Source of the DNA: an uncultured Lachnospiraceae bacterium
GTDB lineage: Bacteria > Bacillota > Clostridia > Lachnospirales > Lachnospiraceae
Length of the DNA stretch: 64,000 nucleotides
NCBI GenBank assembly: GCA_902793995.1
Contig: CADBFP010000005.1
Location: 1 to 64,000 of the forward strand
Direction: 5' to 3'
The notes under the pieces were generated by a model. The model had not been told where the DNA came from. It searched no databases and worked only from the letters and a program-made list of their open reading frames with translations. Both the position numbers and the translations under genes were made by a program. Below, in pieces: positions 63,898-64,000 of the stretch (its first letter is position 1; every line of letters begins with the position of its first letter).

Positions 63898-64000
63898 ATG
63901 CAGATGACTCCTCTGAAACTCAATTATAAACGCACCGCCCAGATCGGTTTTGCCTTTTTCGGCATTTTGCTGCTCTGGCAAGTGTATGATTCCTGGTGTC
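63898..64000 (+). CDS. MFS transporter, N-terminal part
   Basis: The reading frame starts 5 bases after pgi and is cut by the window end. The visible 34 residues, MQMTPLKLNYKRTAQIGFAF and then a hydrophobic helix with LLWQVYDSWC, resemble the first helix of MFS sugar-type transporters in Clostridia. An ATG two codons later is also possible. Confidence 0.6.
   Translation, partial: MQMTPLKLNYKRTAQIGFAFFGILLLWQVYDSWC

Overview
This window is the replication-origin region of a Bacillota chromosome, most likely a Clostridia member related to Lachnospiraceae. The evidence is the rpmH-rnpA-yidD-yidC-jag-mnmE-mnmG-rsmG-parA-parB block on one side of the origin and dnaA-dnaN-yaaA-recF-gyrB-gyrA on the other, three perfect parS sites, consensus -35/-10 promoters with 17-base spacers, strong AGGAGG ribosome sites and a BlaI/BlaR pair. 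The assignment below phylum is inference from protein flavour; no search was run.

Layout. (1) 1-4200: an Rpn-family nuclease gene, serS and mnmA, with several palindromic intergenic repeats. (2) 4200-12630, minus strand: gyrA, gyrB, recF, yaaA, dnaN and dnaA, reading away from oriC. (3) 12630-13120: oriC with DnaA boxes; a second, smaller box group lies between dnaA and dnaN, and a third sits inside parB. (4) 13120-22520, plus strand: rpmH to parB and a DUF4446 gene. (5) 22520-37540: housekeeping and lineage-specific genes: a PnuC-like fusion, lipoproteins, thymidine kinase, uridine kinase, a cyclophilin lipoprotein, a Ca/Na antiporter, a Suv3-like RNA helicase, a BlaR/BlaI-type sensor pair, a YfcC-like transporter, a PlsC-like acyltransferase and an AgcS symporter.

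(6) About 37950-55420 is an integrative mobilizable element inserted at the 3' end of tRNA-Ser(GCU). A 22-base direct repeat bounds it. The right arm carries a sigma-like regulator, a small Cys-rich protein, a VapE ATPase, MobC, a relaxase and a tyrosine recombinase ending next to the tRNA. No type IV secretion genes are visible, so it should depend on a helper for transfer. The left arm is cargo: one long minus-strand operon, hsdR-hsdS-membrane protein-hsdM-DUF262 (GmrSD-like)-second membrane protein-AlbA_2/Schlafen-like protein. The two membrane proteins look related to each other. Together this resembles a composite defence operon and is the best candidate for an undescribed system here. 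The regulator promoter at the centre of the element carries two LexA-like boxes, suggesting SOS control.

(7) 55490-64000: DUF362 protein, M20 peptidase, free methionine-R-sulfoxide reductase, a murG-PLC-rhomboid operon, a ComEC-like metallohydrolase, pgi and the start of an MFS transporter. Several families of dispersed palindromic repeats decorate the intergenic spaces; one copy supplies the stop codon of the rhomboid gene.
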